Source of the DNA: Candidatus Zixiibacteriota bacterium
Lineage (GTDB): Bacteria; Desulfobacterota; Binatia; UBA9968
DNA: 64,000 bases
Direction: 5' to 3'
Assembly (NCBI GenBank): GCA_035574315.1
Contig: DATLYW010000003.1
Span: forward strand, 17,593 to 81,592
Under the pieces are notes generated by a model, which did no database searches, was not told where the DNA came from, and was given only the letters and a program-made list of their open reading frames with translations. Each line of letters opens with the position of its first letter. The stretch's first letter is position 1. Positions 6,732-16,743 of the stretch are shown one piece after another. The position numbers were made by a program, and so were the translations under genes.

Positions 6732-8296
6732 GCCGCCTCCGCCGCCCGAGCGGCCGCGCCCTTCGCCCCGCGCACGAAGGGATAGATCACCACGACGACC
6801 GTGAGCACGACCAGGAGCAGCACCATCGGCCGCGCAAGCCAGGCCGAGCCGTAACGGACGGTGGAAATGTAGAAGTTGTTTTCGGCGATCCTGCCCAGAA
6901 CGAAACCGAGAACCAGCGGAGCCCGCGGCCAGCCGCACTTGATCATCGAGAAGCCGACGAGGCCGAAGATCAGAAAGACCAGCAGGTCGCCGATGTGGTT
7001 GTTGGACGTGTACGAGCCGATGAAGGCGAGAAACACGATGAACGGGATCAAGATCGATCCCCGGACGGTCGTGAGCCTGGCGAGCTGCTTGAGGAACACC
7101 AGGCTGATCGCCACGGTAATGACGTTGGCCACGACCATGGTCCAGACCATGGAAAACGTCAGCACCAGGTGTTTGTCCAGCATGTCCGGCCCGGGGACGA
7201 TTCCTTGCAGGAAGAAAGCACCGAGGAGAATCGCCATCGACGAGCTGCCGGGGACTCCGAACGTGATCGTCGGGATCAGCGACCCGCCCTCTTTGGAGTT
7301 GTTCGCGGCGCCCGGGCCGAGAACTCCGCGAACATCGCCCTTGCCGAACCGCTCACGCTCCTCGGCGTTCCGCGCGCTTTGCACGGCGTGGCCGTACGCG
7401 ATCCACTGCGCCACTCCTCCCCCGAGCCCGGGCATGATGCCGATAAAGGTGCCGATCAGGCTGCAACGGACCGTGAGGCCCAAATGGCGAAACGTGTCCC
7501 GGATTCCCAGCCACACGCCCGACGCGAGGTTGTCCTTCGGCAGCTCGCCGGCGATCGACGTGCCTCGCACCGCGAGGTCCACGAGCTCGGGGACGGCAAA
7601 AAGCCCGACCAGAACCGGGACGAGGTCCAGGCCGCCCCAGAGATAGAGCTGGCCGAACGTGAAGCGCTGAACGCCGGCCTGGGGATCCTGACCCACCAGA
7701 GAGATCAGCAGCCCCAGCAACCCGGCCAGAACGCCGCGCAGTAAGGCTCGCGTTCCCTGTCCGCTCAAAGACGAAATGAACGCGATCCCGACCACGGCGA
7801 GCATGAACAGCTCCGGCGAGCCGAACGAAAGCACCAGCGGCCGAACTACCGGAACCGCGAGAGCGAGGGCGAAAGCCCCGATCAGCGCGCCGATAAGCGA
7901 GCTCATCAACACCGCCCCGAGCGCCCGTCCGGCCTCGCCCTTCTTTGCCATGGTGTGGCCGTCGGGAATCGTCGCGGCCGTCGTCCCCTCCCCGGGAATT
8001 CCAAAGAGCACCGACGTGATGTCGCCGGTGGTCGAAACCACGGAGTGCATGCCGAGCAGGAAGGCAAAGGCTTCGACCGGGCTCATCTTGTAAACGAAGG
8101 GGAGCATCAAGGCGAGAGTCGTCGAGCCACCGAGCCCCGGCAGCAATCCCACCCAGAAGCCGAGAATGATCCCCAGCCCCATCATGAGGAAGGTCCGGCC
8201 CTCGAAGATGACCCAGAGGCCTTGAATGAAGGAATCGAACACGGGCGGAAAAAAGCCCTTTCTCGGCCGGCGACTCCGGCCGGGAAAGGCGATCAA
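6728..8296 (-). CDS. tctA: Tripartite tricarboxylate transporter large permease (TctA family)
   Basis: About 522 residues with many membrane helices. TctA hallmarks are visible: GFWVGLLPGLGGSTTLALMLP near the N-terminus, GIPGEGTTAATIPDGHTMAKKG, and the repeat-like second half GIMPGLGGGVAQWIAYGHA with NNSKEGGSLIPTITFGVPGSS. It is the transport channel that accepts substrate from TctC. The reported start is TTG at 8296, overlapping the TctC stop as TTGA, while a GTG at 8242 (giving MFDSFIQGLWVIFEG) fits the family N-terminus better. It lies between tctC and tctB in a tight operon. Confidence 0.93.
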   Translation of the reverse strand: MIAFPGRSRRPRKGFFPPVFDSFIQGLWVIFEGRTFLMMGLGIILGFWVGLLPGLGGSTTLALMLPFVYKMSPVEAFAFLLGMHSVVSTTGDITSVLFGIPGEGTTAATIPDGHTMAKKGEAGRALGAVLMSSLIGALIGAFALALAVPVVRPLVLSFGSPELFMLAVVGIAFISSLSGQGTRALLRGVLAGLLGLLISLVGQDPQAGVQRFTFGQLYLWGGLDLVPVLVGLFAVPELVDLAVRGTSIAGELPKDNLASGVWLGIRDTFRHLGLTVRCSLIGTFIGIMPGLGGGVAQWIAYGHAVQSARNAEERERFGKGDVRGVLGPGAANNSKEGGSLIPTITFGVPGSSSMAILLGAFFLQGIVPGPDMLDKHLVLTFSMVWTMVVANVITVAISLVFLKQLARLTTVRGSILIPFIVFLAFIGSYTSNNHIGDLLVFLIFGLVGFSMIKCGWPRAPLVLGFVLGRIAENNFYISTVRYGSAWLARPMVLLLVVLTVVVVIYPFVRGAKGAAARAAEAA

Positions 8297-9339
8297 TCGC
8301 CGAACTTGATGTACTTGCCGATTTCCCGGGCGACGTCCGGCGGTTGACTGAGAACTTCGCGCACGATCTTGAGCGCTTCTTCCGCGCTCACGTAGTCGAT
8401 GGGAAGCTTGCCCTTGGCGGCCTCCGCGAGCAGGTCCTTGTCCCTGAGCGCCGCGGCGAAGCCGTCGCGCAGCGTTTTCAGGGCATCGGCAGGGACCCCG
8501 GGAGGAGCGGCAAACGGCCGGTAGATCGCCTCGGGAGCCGAGCGCACCGCCATGAGCGCCTTTCCTTTCGGAGTGGTCGCGAGATCCTCGTCGACGGGGA
8601 GCTTCTCGATCTCTGGCACCCGCACCCGGGTCCGGATCAGCGGCCGGACCAGCCCGTTGGTGATGTACGGCAGGATCGAGGCGTAAGAGCCTGCTCGACC
8701 GTCCACCTCCTTGCGTTCGATCGCGAGCATCACGTCGGCGCTCGACGAATAGCCCGAGACGAGCTTCAAGTTGAGCCCGGCGAACTCCTTGAGGAGCGCG
8801 GGAAAATCGTACGTGGAGCTTCCCGGTCCGGTGGCGCCGATGACGATCGGCTCCTTGGCTTTGCGCAAATCCGCGACCGTCTTGAACGGGAGGTCGGAGC
8901 GCAGGGCCAAAATCGCCGCATCGCTCGCCGCGCTGCCCAACCAGCTCAGCTTCGTCAGGTCGTACTTGACTCCCTCGACCCTCGTCAACTGCGCGATGAC
9001 CAGCCCGTTGTTGAACGTCCCGATGGTCAGCCCGTCGGGCTTGGCGACGCTAAAGACATGATTGGCCGCGATGATACTGTTGGCGCCCGGCATGTTCTGG
9101 ATGATCACGGTCGGGTTTCCCGGCAGATGCCTGGGGAGATACTTCCCGATCAGCCTGGCGTAGCGGTCGTATCCCCCTCCGGGCTTGTATCCGACCACGA
9201 CCGTCAGCGTCTTGCCTTCGTAGTAGCCCGCCGCAAAGGCGGTTTCGGGCCGGGACAACTGGAACGCGGAAACCGACGCGACGGCGGCGAGCCACGCCAA
9301 CGCTCTCCACACGCGCGCCGCGCTCTGCTTCTTCGTCAT
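8293..9339 (-). CDS. tctC: Tripartite tricarboxylate transporter substrate-binding protein (TctC/Bug family)
   Basis: A 348-residue periplasmic binding protein. The ATG at 9339 follows GGAGG, and a signal peptide of about 36 residues is present. The mature sequence has Bug-family features: FYEGKTLTVVVG-type start (here YYEGKTLTVVVGYKPGGGYD), ARLIGKYLPRHLPGNP, then IIQNMPGANSIIAANH and a KPDGLTIG segment. These proteins capture mono-, di- or tricarboxylates and deliver them to TctA/TctB. The ligand cannot be read from sequence. It is the first gene of the operon and has its own promoter. Confidence 0.94.
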   Translation of the reverse strand: MTKKQSAARVWRALAWLAAVASVSAFQLSRPETAFAAGYYEGKTLTVVVGYKPGGGYDRYARLIGKYLPRHLPGNPTVIIQNMPGANSIIAANHVFSVAKPDGLTIGTFNNGLVIAQLTRVEGVKYDLTKLSWLGSAASDAAILALRSDLPFKTVADLRKAKEPIVIGATGPGSSTYDFPALLKEFAGLNLKLVSGYSSSADVMLAIERKEVDGRAGSYASILPYITNGLVRPLIRTRVRVPEIEKLPVDEDLATTPKGKALMAVRSAPEAIYRPFAAPPGVPADALKTLRDGFAAALRDKDLLAEAAKGKLPIDYVSAEEALKIVREVLSQPPDVAREIGKYIKFGD

Positions 9340-9369
9340 AGGAAACCTCCGGGGCTGCAGCCCGAAGGA

Positions 9370-9398
9370 CTAATAGCAGGCCGACCCCCGGGATTCAA
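9370..9398 (-). promoter_or_regulatory. Promoter of the tctC-tctA-tctB operon
   Basis: Minus strand TTGAAT (9398-9393), 17-nt spacer, TATTAG (9375-9370). The leader then carries a 12-bp palindrome GGGCTGCAGCCC (9363-9352) just before the GGAGG of tctC, which could be a regulator site or hairpin. Confidence 0.5.
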
Positions 9399-9529
9399 CT
9401 CCGCGCGGCTTCGACGAAATTGCGCGGCCAAGGGGCCCGGACGGCCGCGCTATGCGGCGAGGAGCCTCTCGCAGGTTCGTAACGCGGGTCGCGGCGACCG
9501 ATTCGCCGCGTCGGCCGCGAACGCGACGT

Positions 9530-10795
9530 TCAGCGCCTGGCGGGAACCGGAGCGCTCAGCGGCTCGCGCTGTTCGCGCAGAGCCCACCGAATGAGCGGTC
9601 CGCTCGCCACGGATGTCGCGATCGAGGTCACGACCAGAGCCACGAAGACCTTTTCATTGATCAGGGAGTACTCGAGTGCCAGGAAACCGAGAATCATTCC
9701 CATGGCTCCCTGGGGCATCAGCCCGAAAGCCACCGACAAGGCTTTGGGGCGTTTCATTCCCCCGAGCGCCGCGCCCAGGGAGCCGCCGAGGACCTTCCCG
9801 AGACAGGCGACGGCAAGCATCCCCGAAACCAGACCGACATCGAAGTGGCGGAGGAAATCCGCTCGGAGCCCCATGGAAGCAAAAAACAGCGGCGCAAAGA
9901 GATAGAGCACGAATCCGCGCACCGTGTCCCTCGTATGGTTGGCGATTTCGCCGGTCTCCCCGATCATCACGCCCGCAAGAAAAGCGCCGAAAATGGCGTG
10001 CACCCCTATCCACTGGGCAACAGCGGCGCACAAAAAGGTCGTGAGAACCGCCAAACCGAGGATGCCTTCGGCCGGAAAGCCGAGAGCGTGAAAAACCGAA
10101 AAGAGCCGTGCCATGAGCGTCCTTCCCGCTGTCAGGCAAAATGCGGCGAAGGTCAGGGTCATCGCCACGGCTCCCGCGATGGCCCCGGCCCCGCCGAATC
10201 CGCTGCCGAGCAGGCCCAGGATGATCGTGAAGAAAATCCAGCCGATGAGATCGTTGGCCACCGCCGCCCCGATGATGACCTGGCCTACGGGGGCCTTGAG
10301 CAAATTCATGTCCATGAGCATCTTGGCCACCAGCGGAATGGCTGAAATCGACATCGCCACTGCCATGAACAGCGCAAAAAGCCATCGCTGCTCGGGCCTC
10401 ACCAGATAGCTCTCGGGCAAAAGCAAGCCGAAAATCAAGCCGAGCGCGAAGGGGACGGCGATTCCGAAAACACTGGTCGTCGCGACCACGCGCCGCTCGT
10501 GCCTCAGCGTGGCGAGGTCGACTTCCGTACCCGCGGCCAGCAGCAAGAAAATGCTGCCGAGCCATGCGATCGTGCCCAGCATGTGGGTTTGAGAAGGAGG
10601 GAAAAGCAATGCGGCCAGATCAGGGGCAAATGCGCCAAGAACCGACGGCCCGAGCAAAACTCCGGCCGCAATCTCGCCGACCACCGCAGCCTGCCGCACT
10701 GCCCGCAGGAAGCCGCCCAGGGCCAATGCTGCGGACAGCAGGATAAAAAGTTGAAAGAGAAACAGCGCGAAATCGTGCTCGGAAGGAAACGTCAT
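9530..10795 (-). CDS. CPA2-family cation:proton antiporter
   Basis: A 421-residue membrane protein with about 12-13 helices. The ATG at 10795 gives MTFPSEHDFALFLFQLF, and the longer upstream frame is rejected. Family motifs include GEIAAGVLLGPSVLG in an early helix, then GTEVDL, GAAVANDLIGW in the ion-binding helix, and GAFLAGVMIGE later. The AND in the ion-binding helix corresponds to the DD or QD pair of other CPA2 members. The N-D combination is usually linked to electroneutral exchange, which is inference here. The substrate ion (Na+ or K+) is not determinable. It follows a 44-aa membrane ORF by 50 nt, downstream of a structured leader. Confidence 0.92.
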   Translation of the reverse strand: MTFPSEHDFALFLFQLFILLSAALALGGFLRAVRQAAVVGEIAAGVLLGPSVLGAFAPDLAALLFPPSQTHMLGTIAWLGSIFLLLAAGTEVDLATLRHERRVVATTSVFGIAVPFALGLIFGLLLPESYLVRPEQRWLFALFMAVAMSISAIPLVAKMLMDMNLLKAPVGQVIIGAAVANDLIGWIFFTIILGLLGSGFGGAGAIAGAVAMTLTFAAFCLTAGRTLMARLFSVFHALGFPAEGILGLAVLTTFLCAAVAQWIGVHAIFGAFLAGVMIGETGEIANHTRDTVRGFVLYLFAPLFFASMGLRADFLRHFDVGLVSGMLAVACLGKVLGGSLGAALGGMKRPKALSVAFGLMPQGAMGMILGFLALEYSLINEKVFVALVVTSIATSVASGPLIRWALREQREPLSAPVPARR

Positions 10796-10845
10796 CGACG
10801 CGCCTTCGCTGTCTCCCCGCGCTGCCGGGAGGTTATCGACGCCGA

Positions 10846-10980
10846 TTAGCTTTCGGCGGCGGAAGTTTCTTGACGGCGGCCCCTCTTGAGCTTGGTTTTC
10901 AGGGAGCCGATCGCCAGGTTCAGGCAAAACCAGATCACTCCCGCGCCAACGATCCAAAGTAACGGTTCCCAGCGCCCCAC
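10846..10980 (-). CDS. Small single-pass membrane protein, 44 aa, upstream of the antiporter
   Basis: GTG start at 10980, preceded by AAAGGAGG (10994-10987). The product MGRWEPLLWIVGAGVIWFC then LNLAIGSLKTKLKRGRR has one membrane helix (about residues 6-24) followed by a positively charged cytoplasmic tail and a short polar end. No family recognised. It lies between the leader terminator and the antiporter on one probable transcript, so it may be a regulatory or accessory peptide of the antiporter or a leader peptide that couples translation. Confidence 0.58.
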   Translation of the reverse strand: MGRWEPLLWIVGAGVIWFCLNLAIGSLKTKLKRGRRQETSAAES

Positions 10981-10997
10981 GGCTGTCCTCCTTTCCC

Positions 10998-11039
10998 AAA
11001 AAAAAAAGCCAGCATCAACCCAGAAGGTTGAGCTGGCTT
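10998..11039 (-). terminator. Strong Rho-independent terminator upstream of the 44-aa ORF and antiporter
   Basis: On the minus strand AAGCCAGCTCAACC (11039-11026) pairs with GGTTGATGCTGGCTT (11020-11006), giving 14 base pairs with one bulged T and a 5-nt loop, followed by a run of about eight more T (11005-10998). It ends 4 bases before the ribosome-binding site of the next ORF, the expected position for a transcription attenuator. Confidence 0.85.
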
Positions 11040-11187
11040 GCGCAACAGCGAGCGCTCCCGAACGAGAGCGCCTTCTGTTCCGCCTACCGGCTGGTTGTCT
11101 CAAAACCCGGGCTCGCGGCTTCGGCCTGCGGGCGACCGGATCGCCCCGCAAGCAAAGCCCACAACCGTTCGCAACGCGCCCGGAACT
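11040..11187 (-). promoter_or_regulatory. Structured 5' leader RNA, candidate riboswitch or attenuator
   Basis: The predicted transcript begins near 11187. Nested pairings are visible by eye: 11186-11181 with 11082-11077 (GTTCCG/CGGAAC), 11166-11161 with 11098-11093 (GGTTGT/ACAACC), and 11160-11156 with 11113-11109. Inside are two hairpins: 11149-11141 with 11135-11128, and a GGC-CGAA-GCC stem-loop at 11126-11117. A separate hairpin (11071-11066 with 11057-11052) precedes the terminator. The segment 11153-11147 (GCTTGCG) could instead pair with 11042-11036, which includes the first bases of the terminator stem, as an antiterminator would. I could not match it to TPP, cobalamin, fluoride, c-di-GMP, c-di-AMP or 6S RNA consensus. 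Confidence 0.55.
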
Positions 11188-11192
11188 GACTC

Positions 11193-11217
11193 TATATAGG
11201 ATGCCTTCGCCGGGGAG

Positions 11218-11221
<4 letters not shown>
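11193..11221 (-). promoter_or_regulatory. Promoter of the leader RNA and antiporter unit
   Basis: Minus strand TTGACT (11221-11216), exactly 17 nt, then TATATA (11198-11193). The -35 box overlaps the stop codon region of the MpsC-like gene. This is one of the best promoter matches in the window. Confidence 0.65.
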
Positions 11222-12919
<1,698 letters not shown>

Positions 12920-13056
12920 GCGTCGTCGCAGGCCGCTCCGCTGGCCCGGGCCGTCCGGGGAATCGGCCGGCGATCGGCTTGCAGTTTGCGCTGTTTCTTT
13001 CTATAAGAGCGGATGTCCATCCCGCTCCGGAACACCATCACGTGAAAGGAACCGCG

Positions 13057-13524
13057 ATGAAAAAGAACATTAAGTTCCGCGTCAACGGAAAGAGGGTCGA
13101 GCTGGAGGTTCCGACCAACCGCCTGTTGATCGACTGCCTGCGCTACGACCTCGGGCTCACGGGCACCAAGGAAGGGTGCAGCGTGGGCGTGTGTGGCGCG
13201 TGCACCGTACTCATGGACGGCGACATGATCAGCTCCTGCCTGACGCTCGCGGTGTTCGCGGACGGCCACGAGATCACCACGGTCGAGGGTCTGGCCAAGA
13301 ACGGCGAGCTGCACCCGGTGCAGAAGAGCTTTATCCAGTACGGCGGTTTCCAGTGCGGGATCTGCACCCCGGGCCAGGTGGTCGCGGCCAAGGCGCTTCT
13401 GGACCACAACCCCAGACCGACCGAGGAAGAGATCAAGGACTGGATGATGGGTAATCTCTGCCGCTGCACGGGCTACTACAAGATCATCGAATCGATCCAG
13501 CGAGCGCACGAATTCGCCAAATAA
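13057..13524 (+). CDS. [2Fe-2S] subunit of a molybdenum hydroxylase (CoxS-like)
   Basis: A 155-residue protein with a GAAAGGA ribosome-binding site. The N-terminal plant-ferredoxin-type cluster is built by CSVGVCGACTVLMDG with a later cysteine in SSCLTLA. The C-terminal cluster is the helical CGICTPG and CRCTGYYKI pair. This is the small subunit layout of xanthine dehydrogenase, CO dehydrogenase and related enzymes, and passes electrons from the molybdopterin centre to FAD. It starts a three-gene unit with the FAD subunit and a CoxG-like protein. No large molybdopterin subunit is nearby. Confidence 0.93.
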   Translation: MKKNIKFRVNGKRVELEVPTNRLLIDCLRYDLGLTGTKEGCSVGVCGACTVLMDGDMISSCLTLAVFADGHEITTVEGLAKNGELHPVQKSFIQYGGFQCGICTPGQVVAAKALLDHNPRPTEEEIKDWMMGNLCRCTGYYKIIESIQRAHEFAK

Positions 13525-13538
13525 CGGGACCAACGGCC

Positions 13539-14480
13539 ATGATTCCATTTGAATACCGCACCCCGAAGAACCTCAAGGAAGTCCACGCCGCTCTGAAGGA
13601 GTTCGGGAGCGACGCCAAGCTGATCGCCGGCGGCACGGCGCTGATCATCATGATGAAGCAGCGCCTGGTCAGGCCGGCCTGCCTGATCAGCCTGCGGTCG
13701 GTCCGGGGGTACAACGGCATCGAGGCGAGCAACGGCGGGCTGCGCATCGGCGGCCTGGCTACGCACCGTGACGTCGAGACCTCTCCGCTCGTGCGGCGGC
13801 GCTGGCCGGTGCTGGCCGAAACTTACCATCACGTCGCCACCCTGCGCGTGCGCAACATGGCGACGGTGGGCGGCGGGCTGGCGCATGCCGATCCGAACCA
13901 GGATCCCCCCCCGACCCTGATCGCCCTCGGCGCGACGGTCAAGGCGACCTCCGCCTCCGGGAGCCGCGTGATCCCGCTCGATCAGTTCTTCACGGACTAC
14001 TATGAAACCGTGTTGAACCCCGATGAGATCATCACGGAAGTGAGCATCCCCAGGCTCCCGCCCAACAGCGGCGCGGCGTATCTGAAGTTCCTGCCCCGCA
14101 CCGCCGACGACTACGCCACGGTTTCGGCCGCCGCGCTCTTGACGCTGGACAAGACCGGAAAGACGATCGCCGACGCGCGCATTGCGCTGGGGAGCGCCGG
14201 CAACACTCCGATTCGCGCCACCGAGGCGGAAGCGGTGCTGCGCGGGCAGCCGGTCAAGCCGGAGGCCTTCGCCGAGGCCGCGGAAAAGGCGAAGGCGGCC
14301 GCGGACCCGGTGAGCGATTTTCGGGGCTCGGCCGGATACAAGAAGGAGATGGCCGGGGTTTTCGTGCGCCGCGCCCTGGAAAAGGCGCTGGCCGCCATCC
14401 GGGAAGCCGCGCGGAGCAAGCCCGCCCGCAAGGCCGTCAAAGCGATCAGGAAAGCAACCACGAAAGGAAAGAAGCGGTGA
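13539..14480 (+). CDS. FAD-binding subunit of a molybdenum hydroxylase (CoxM-like)
   Basis: A 313-residue protein. The FAD-binding motif AGGTALIIMMKQRL sits near residue 30 and a second one, TVGGGLAHADPNQDPPPTLIAL, near residue 110. The C-terminal half is the usual CO-dehydrogenase flavoprotein C-domain, with FLPRTADDYATVSAAALL. The C-terminus ends in a lysine- and arginine-rich tail of about 30 residues (KPARKAVKAIRKATTKGKKR), longer and more basic than usual. It follows the CoxS-like gene by 14 bases and overlaps the CoxG-like gene by GTGA, so the three should be translated together. Confidence 0.92.
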   Translation: MIPFEYRTPKNLKEVHAALKEFGSDAKLIAGGTALIIMMKQRLVRPACLISLRSVRGYNGIEASNGGLRIGGLATHRDVETSPLVRRRWPVLAETYHHVATLRVRNMATVGGGLAHADPNQDPPPTLIALGATVKATSASGSRVIPLDQFFTDYYETVLNPDEIITEVSIPRLPPNSGAAYLKFLPRTADDYATVSAAALLTLDKTGKTIADARIALGSAGNTPIRATEAEAVLRGQPVKPEAFAEAAEKAKAAADPVSDFRGSAGYKKEMAGVFVRRALEKALAAIREAARSKPARKAVKAIRKATTKGKKR

Positions 14481-14929
14481 AATTCAACCAGAGCGCCCAG
14501 ATCCCCGTCGCCCGCGAGCCTCTATGGGAATTCCTCATGGACGTGCCGCGCGTGGCGCAATCGCTTCCGGGCGTGGAGTCGGTGACCAAGATCGACGACA
14601 CCACGTACGAAGGTAACCTGAAGGTCCGGGTGGGGCCGATTGCGCTCAACCTGCAGGGTAAGATCGTCGTCGAAGAGCGCGACAAGGCCAACTGGCGCGC
14701 CGCGTTGCGGGCCGAGGCGAAGGACCGGATGGCGGCGGGCGCCGTCAACGGCCGCACCCGCATGACGCTCAAGGAGATCGGGGCCTCTCAGACCGAGCTG
14801 CTGGTCGAAACCGACGTCAACATCCTCGGGAAGATCGGGGAATTCGGGCAGCCGATCATCCGCCGCAAAGCGGACGCGATGCTCAAGGAATTCGTCGAGA
14901 ACATCAAGAAGCAGCTAACCGCGCAGTAG
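14477..14929 (+). CDS. CoxG-like SRPBCC protein
   Basis: A 150-residue START/SRPBCC-fold protein with the CoxG pattern: FNQSAQIPVAREPLWEFLMD, VAQSLPGVESV, then YEGNLKVRVGPIALNLQGKI and a C-terminal helix rich in K and E. In the CO-dehydrogenase cluster CoxG is associated with membrane attachment or assembly of the enzyme. The start is GTG at 14477, overlapping the preceding stop as GTGA. Its 3' end overlaps the convergent acyltransferase gene by 15 bases. Confidence 0.87.
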   Translation: MKFNQSAQIPVAREPLWEFLMDVPRVAQSLPGVESVTKIDDTTYEGNLKVRVGPIALNLQGKIVVEERDKANWRAALRAEAKDRMAAGAVNGRTRMTLKEIGASQTELLVETDVNILGKIGEFGQPIIRRKADAMLKEFVENIKKQLTAQ

Positions 14930-15760
14930 CCCCCCGTCGCGGCCGGCCTCGCCGGCCTCGGCGCTCTCGCGGGCCGCCTCGTCGCCAACCGGCTGCCCCA
15001 GCACGCGCGCATAGCAATCTTCCGCCAGCTGCTTGCGGCCGGCGGAATTGTCGGGATAGCGAAAGCACTCCACCGCCGGCTGGATCGTGACCAGGGCCTC
15101 CACGCTCCGCGCCGCCATCAGCCGCCAGAAGTGGCTGATGAAATCCATGTCGCCGTACCAGTAGACCAGATCCCGGTTGGCGGCGGTGACAGGCCGATCC
15201 TCGATCGACTTGTAGACCAGCGTCACCGGCACAATGACGCAGCGCGCCCGCAACGGCCCTGCCAGCGGCGCCGTCTGGAAGCGCAGCATGCGGTCTCCGT
15301 TGGTCGAGGTACCCTCAGGAAAAAGCAGGACGTTGGCCTCCTGCTTGAGCTTGCGGGTGATCTCTTCGACCACTCCCGAGATCTTCTGCCTGTGCTGTCG
15401 GTCGATGAAAATCGCGCCGCAGAGCTGGTTCCACAGGCCGATGATCGGCCAGCGTTTGACCTCCTTCTTGGTCACGTAAACCACGGGGAAGATGCTGCCG
15501 AGCACGATGCCGTCGACGTAGCTCAAGTGGTTGCTGATGATCACGTAACCGCCCCGCTCCAGCCGCCCTTCGTTCCCGAGCACCGTGACCTTGATGTTCA
15601 GGATGAACCGCAGGAGCAACGTGAAGCTGCGCACCAGGCGGCTGACGATCTTCCAGCGATTGGGGATTCGCAGGACGCTGATCCAGAAATGCGCCCAGGC
15701 GACCAGCGCGAAGAAGAACGCCCAGAGGGAAAGAACCGCGAAGAGCTTTACCCAGCGCAT
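14915..15760 (-). CDS. 1-acylglycerol-3-phosphate acyltransferase family protein, OlsA-like
   Basis: A 281-residue membrane acyltransferase. There are one or two N-terminal membrane helices (LFAVLSLWAFFFALVAW). The PlsC block follows: the catalytic NHLSYVDG (HxxxxD), then FIDRQHR, LLFPEGTSTNGDRM and IVPVTL. It starts 6 bases after the OlsB-like gene. The pair resembles OlsB/OlsA, which make ornithine lipids, phosphorus-free membrane lipids often made under phosphate limitation. OlsA adds the second acyl chain to lyso-ornithine lipid. The assignment rests on gene pairing, since a phosphatidate synthesis role is possible by sequence alone. Confidence 0.83.
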   Translation of the reverse strand: MRWVKLFAVLSLWAFFFALVAWAHFWISVLRIPNRWKIVSRLVRSFTLLLRFILNIKVTVLGNEGRLERGGYVIISNHLSYVDGIVLGSIFPVVYVTKKEVKRWPIIGLWNQLCGAIFIDRQHRQKISGVVEEITRKLKQEANVLLFPEGTSTNGDRMLRFQTAPLAGPLRARCVIVPVTLVYKSIEDRPVTAANRDLVYWYGDMDFISHFWRLMAARSVEALVTIQPAVECFRYPDNSAGRKQLAEDCYARVLGQPVGDEAARESAEAGEAGRDGGLLRG

Positions 15761-15766
15761 CGCTCG

Positions 15767-16510
15767 CTACGCTCCGACGCCGATCCGGCGAAGATAATCG
15801 CCCTGCAGGCTGCCGATGTCGAGGAGCAGGAAGAAATCCGTGGTCCCGAACTCCGCATCAAGAGCGGGCGGCCCGCAGACCACGGCCCCGAGCCGTAAAT
15901 AGCCCTTGATCAGGCTGGGAAGCTTGAGGAAAAGCCCTTGCTCCTCGGCGATCTCGACGTCTTCCCTGAGGTTTTCGAAACGGCAGGAGGGAAGCGGCTG
16001 GACGCGAAACCGCTCCGGCGCGTAGTGATCGCGCTTGAGCAACGCGTAAATTTCGCTCACCTGCTGCGGGTCGGCGGTGTAAAGACTCGCGCAGCCGAAC
16101 AGGAACCGCACGTGATTCCGCCTGACGTAATCCCCGATGGTCTCCCACATGAGCGGGATCAAGGAGCGATCGCGAAAATCCTTGCGGGCGCAGGTTCGCC
16201 CGAGCTCGAGCAGCTCGCCGCCGAGCTTCTTAATGTTCGAGAGGTCGAATTCTTTTTCCGAATAGAAACCGATGTGCCGTCGCGCCTGCGACCCGAGAAG
16301 CAAGCGGTAAGTTCCGATCACCTCCCGGCCCGCGGGCTCGCGCACGATCAAGTGCTCGCAGAAACGGTCGAACTCGTCGACGTCCAGACCGGACGCGTAA
16401 GAGGACTTGAGTCCTCTGCCCATCTCCAGGTTGAACACCTCGAACCTCAACCGTTGCGCCTCGCGGACCGCGCCCGGGTCGGTGGTGATGGTAATGTCGA
16501 AATCGGGCAT
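15767..16510 (-). CDS. GNAT-type acyltransferase, OlsB-like
   Basis: A 247-residue protein of the ornithine-acyl[acyl carrier protein] N-acyltransferase / hemolysin-like family (Acetyltransf_5 type). Motifs: REAQRLRFEVFNLEMG at the N-terminus, VDEFDRFCEHLIV, GTYRLLLGSQA, ELLELGRTCARKDFRD, and FLFGCASLYTAD. OlsB attaches a 3-hydroxy fatty acid to the alpha-amino group of ornithine. The gene lies just upstream of the OlsA-like gene with a 6-bp gap, making an ornithine-lipid operon the best explanation. Related N-acyl amino-acid synthases are the alternative. Confidence 0.82.
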   Translation of the reverse strand: MPDFDITITTDPGAVREAQRLRFEVFNLEMGRGLKSSYASGLDVDEFDRFCEHLIVREPAGREVIGTYRLLLGSQARRHIGFYSEKEFDLSNIKKLGGELLELGRTCARKDFRDRSLIPLMWETIGDYVRRNHVRFLFGCASLYTADPQQVSEIYALLKRDHYAPERFRVQPLPSCRFENLREDVEIAEEQGLFLKLPSLIKGYLRLGAVVCGPPALDAEFGTTDFFLLLDIGSLQGDYLRRIGVGA

Positions 16511-16743
16511 CCGAAAAAGGACTGTCAGCGGGTTCGTCGGTACGGAGACGTCGCACCCGGCCCGCTCGGGCCGAGACCTCCTGGCCGCAGCGCTTGGCGG
16601 CGGCTCATTCGTTCAAAAGTCCAGGGTAAAAACGAGAAACCCGGGAACCAGAAGCCGCAAACTATCCTTCCGTGGCGGTTCACCTGTCGATTCAGCTCCT
16701 TCAAATAACACAGCGCCCTCGCTTTTGGAACGCTGCAGCGGAG

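Noticed and set aside
11040..11187. 6S RNA, 4.5S/SRP RNA or c-di-AMP riboswitch in the folded leader
   Set aside because: The outer pairing closes only about 110 nt, the SRP loop consensus is missing, and only a loose CCGAA-x-CCG similarity to the c-di-AMP aptamer was found. It is left as an unassigned structured leader.
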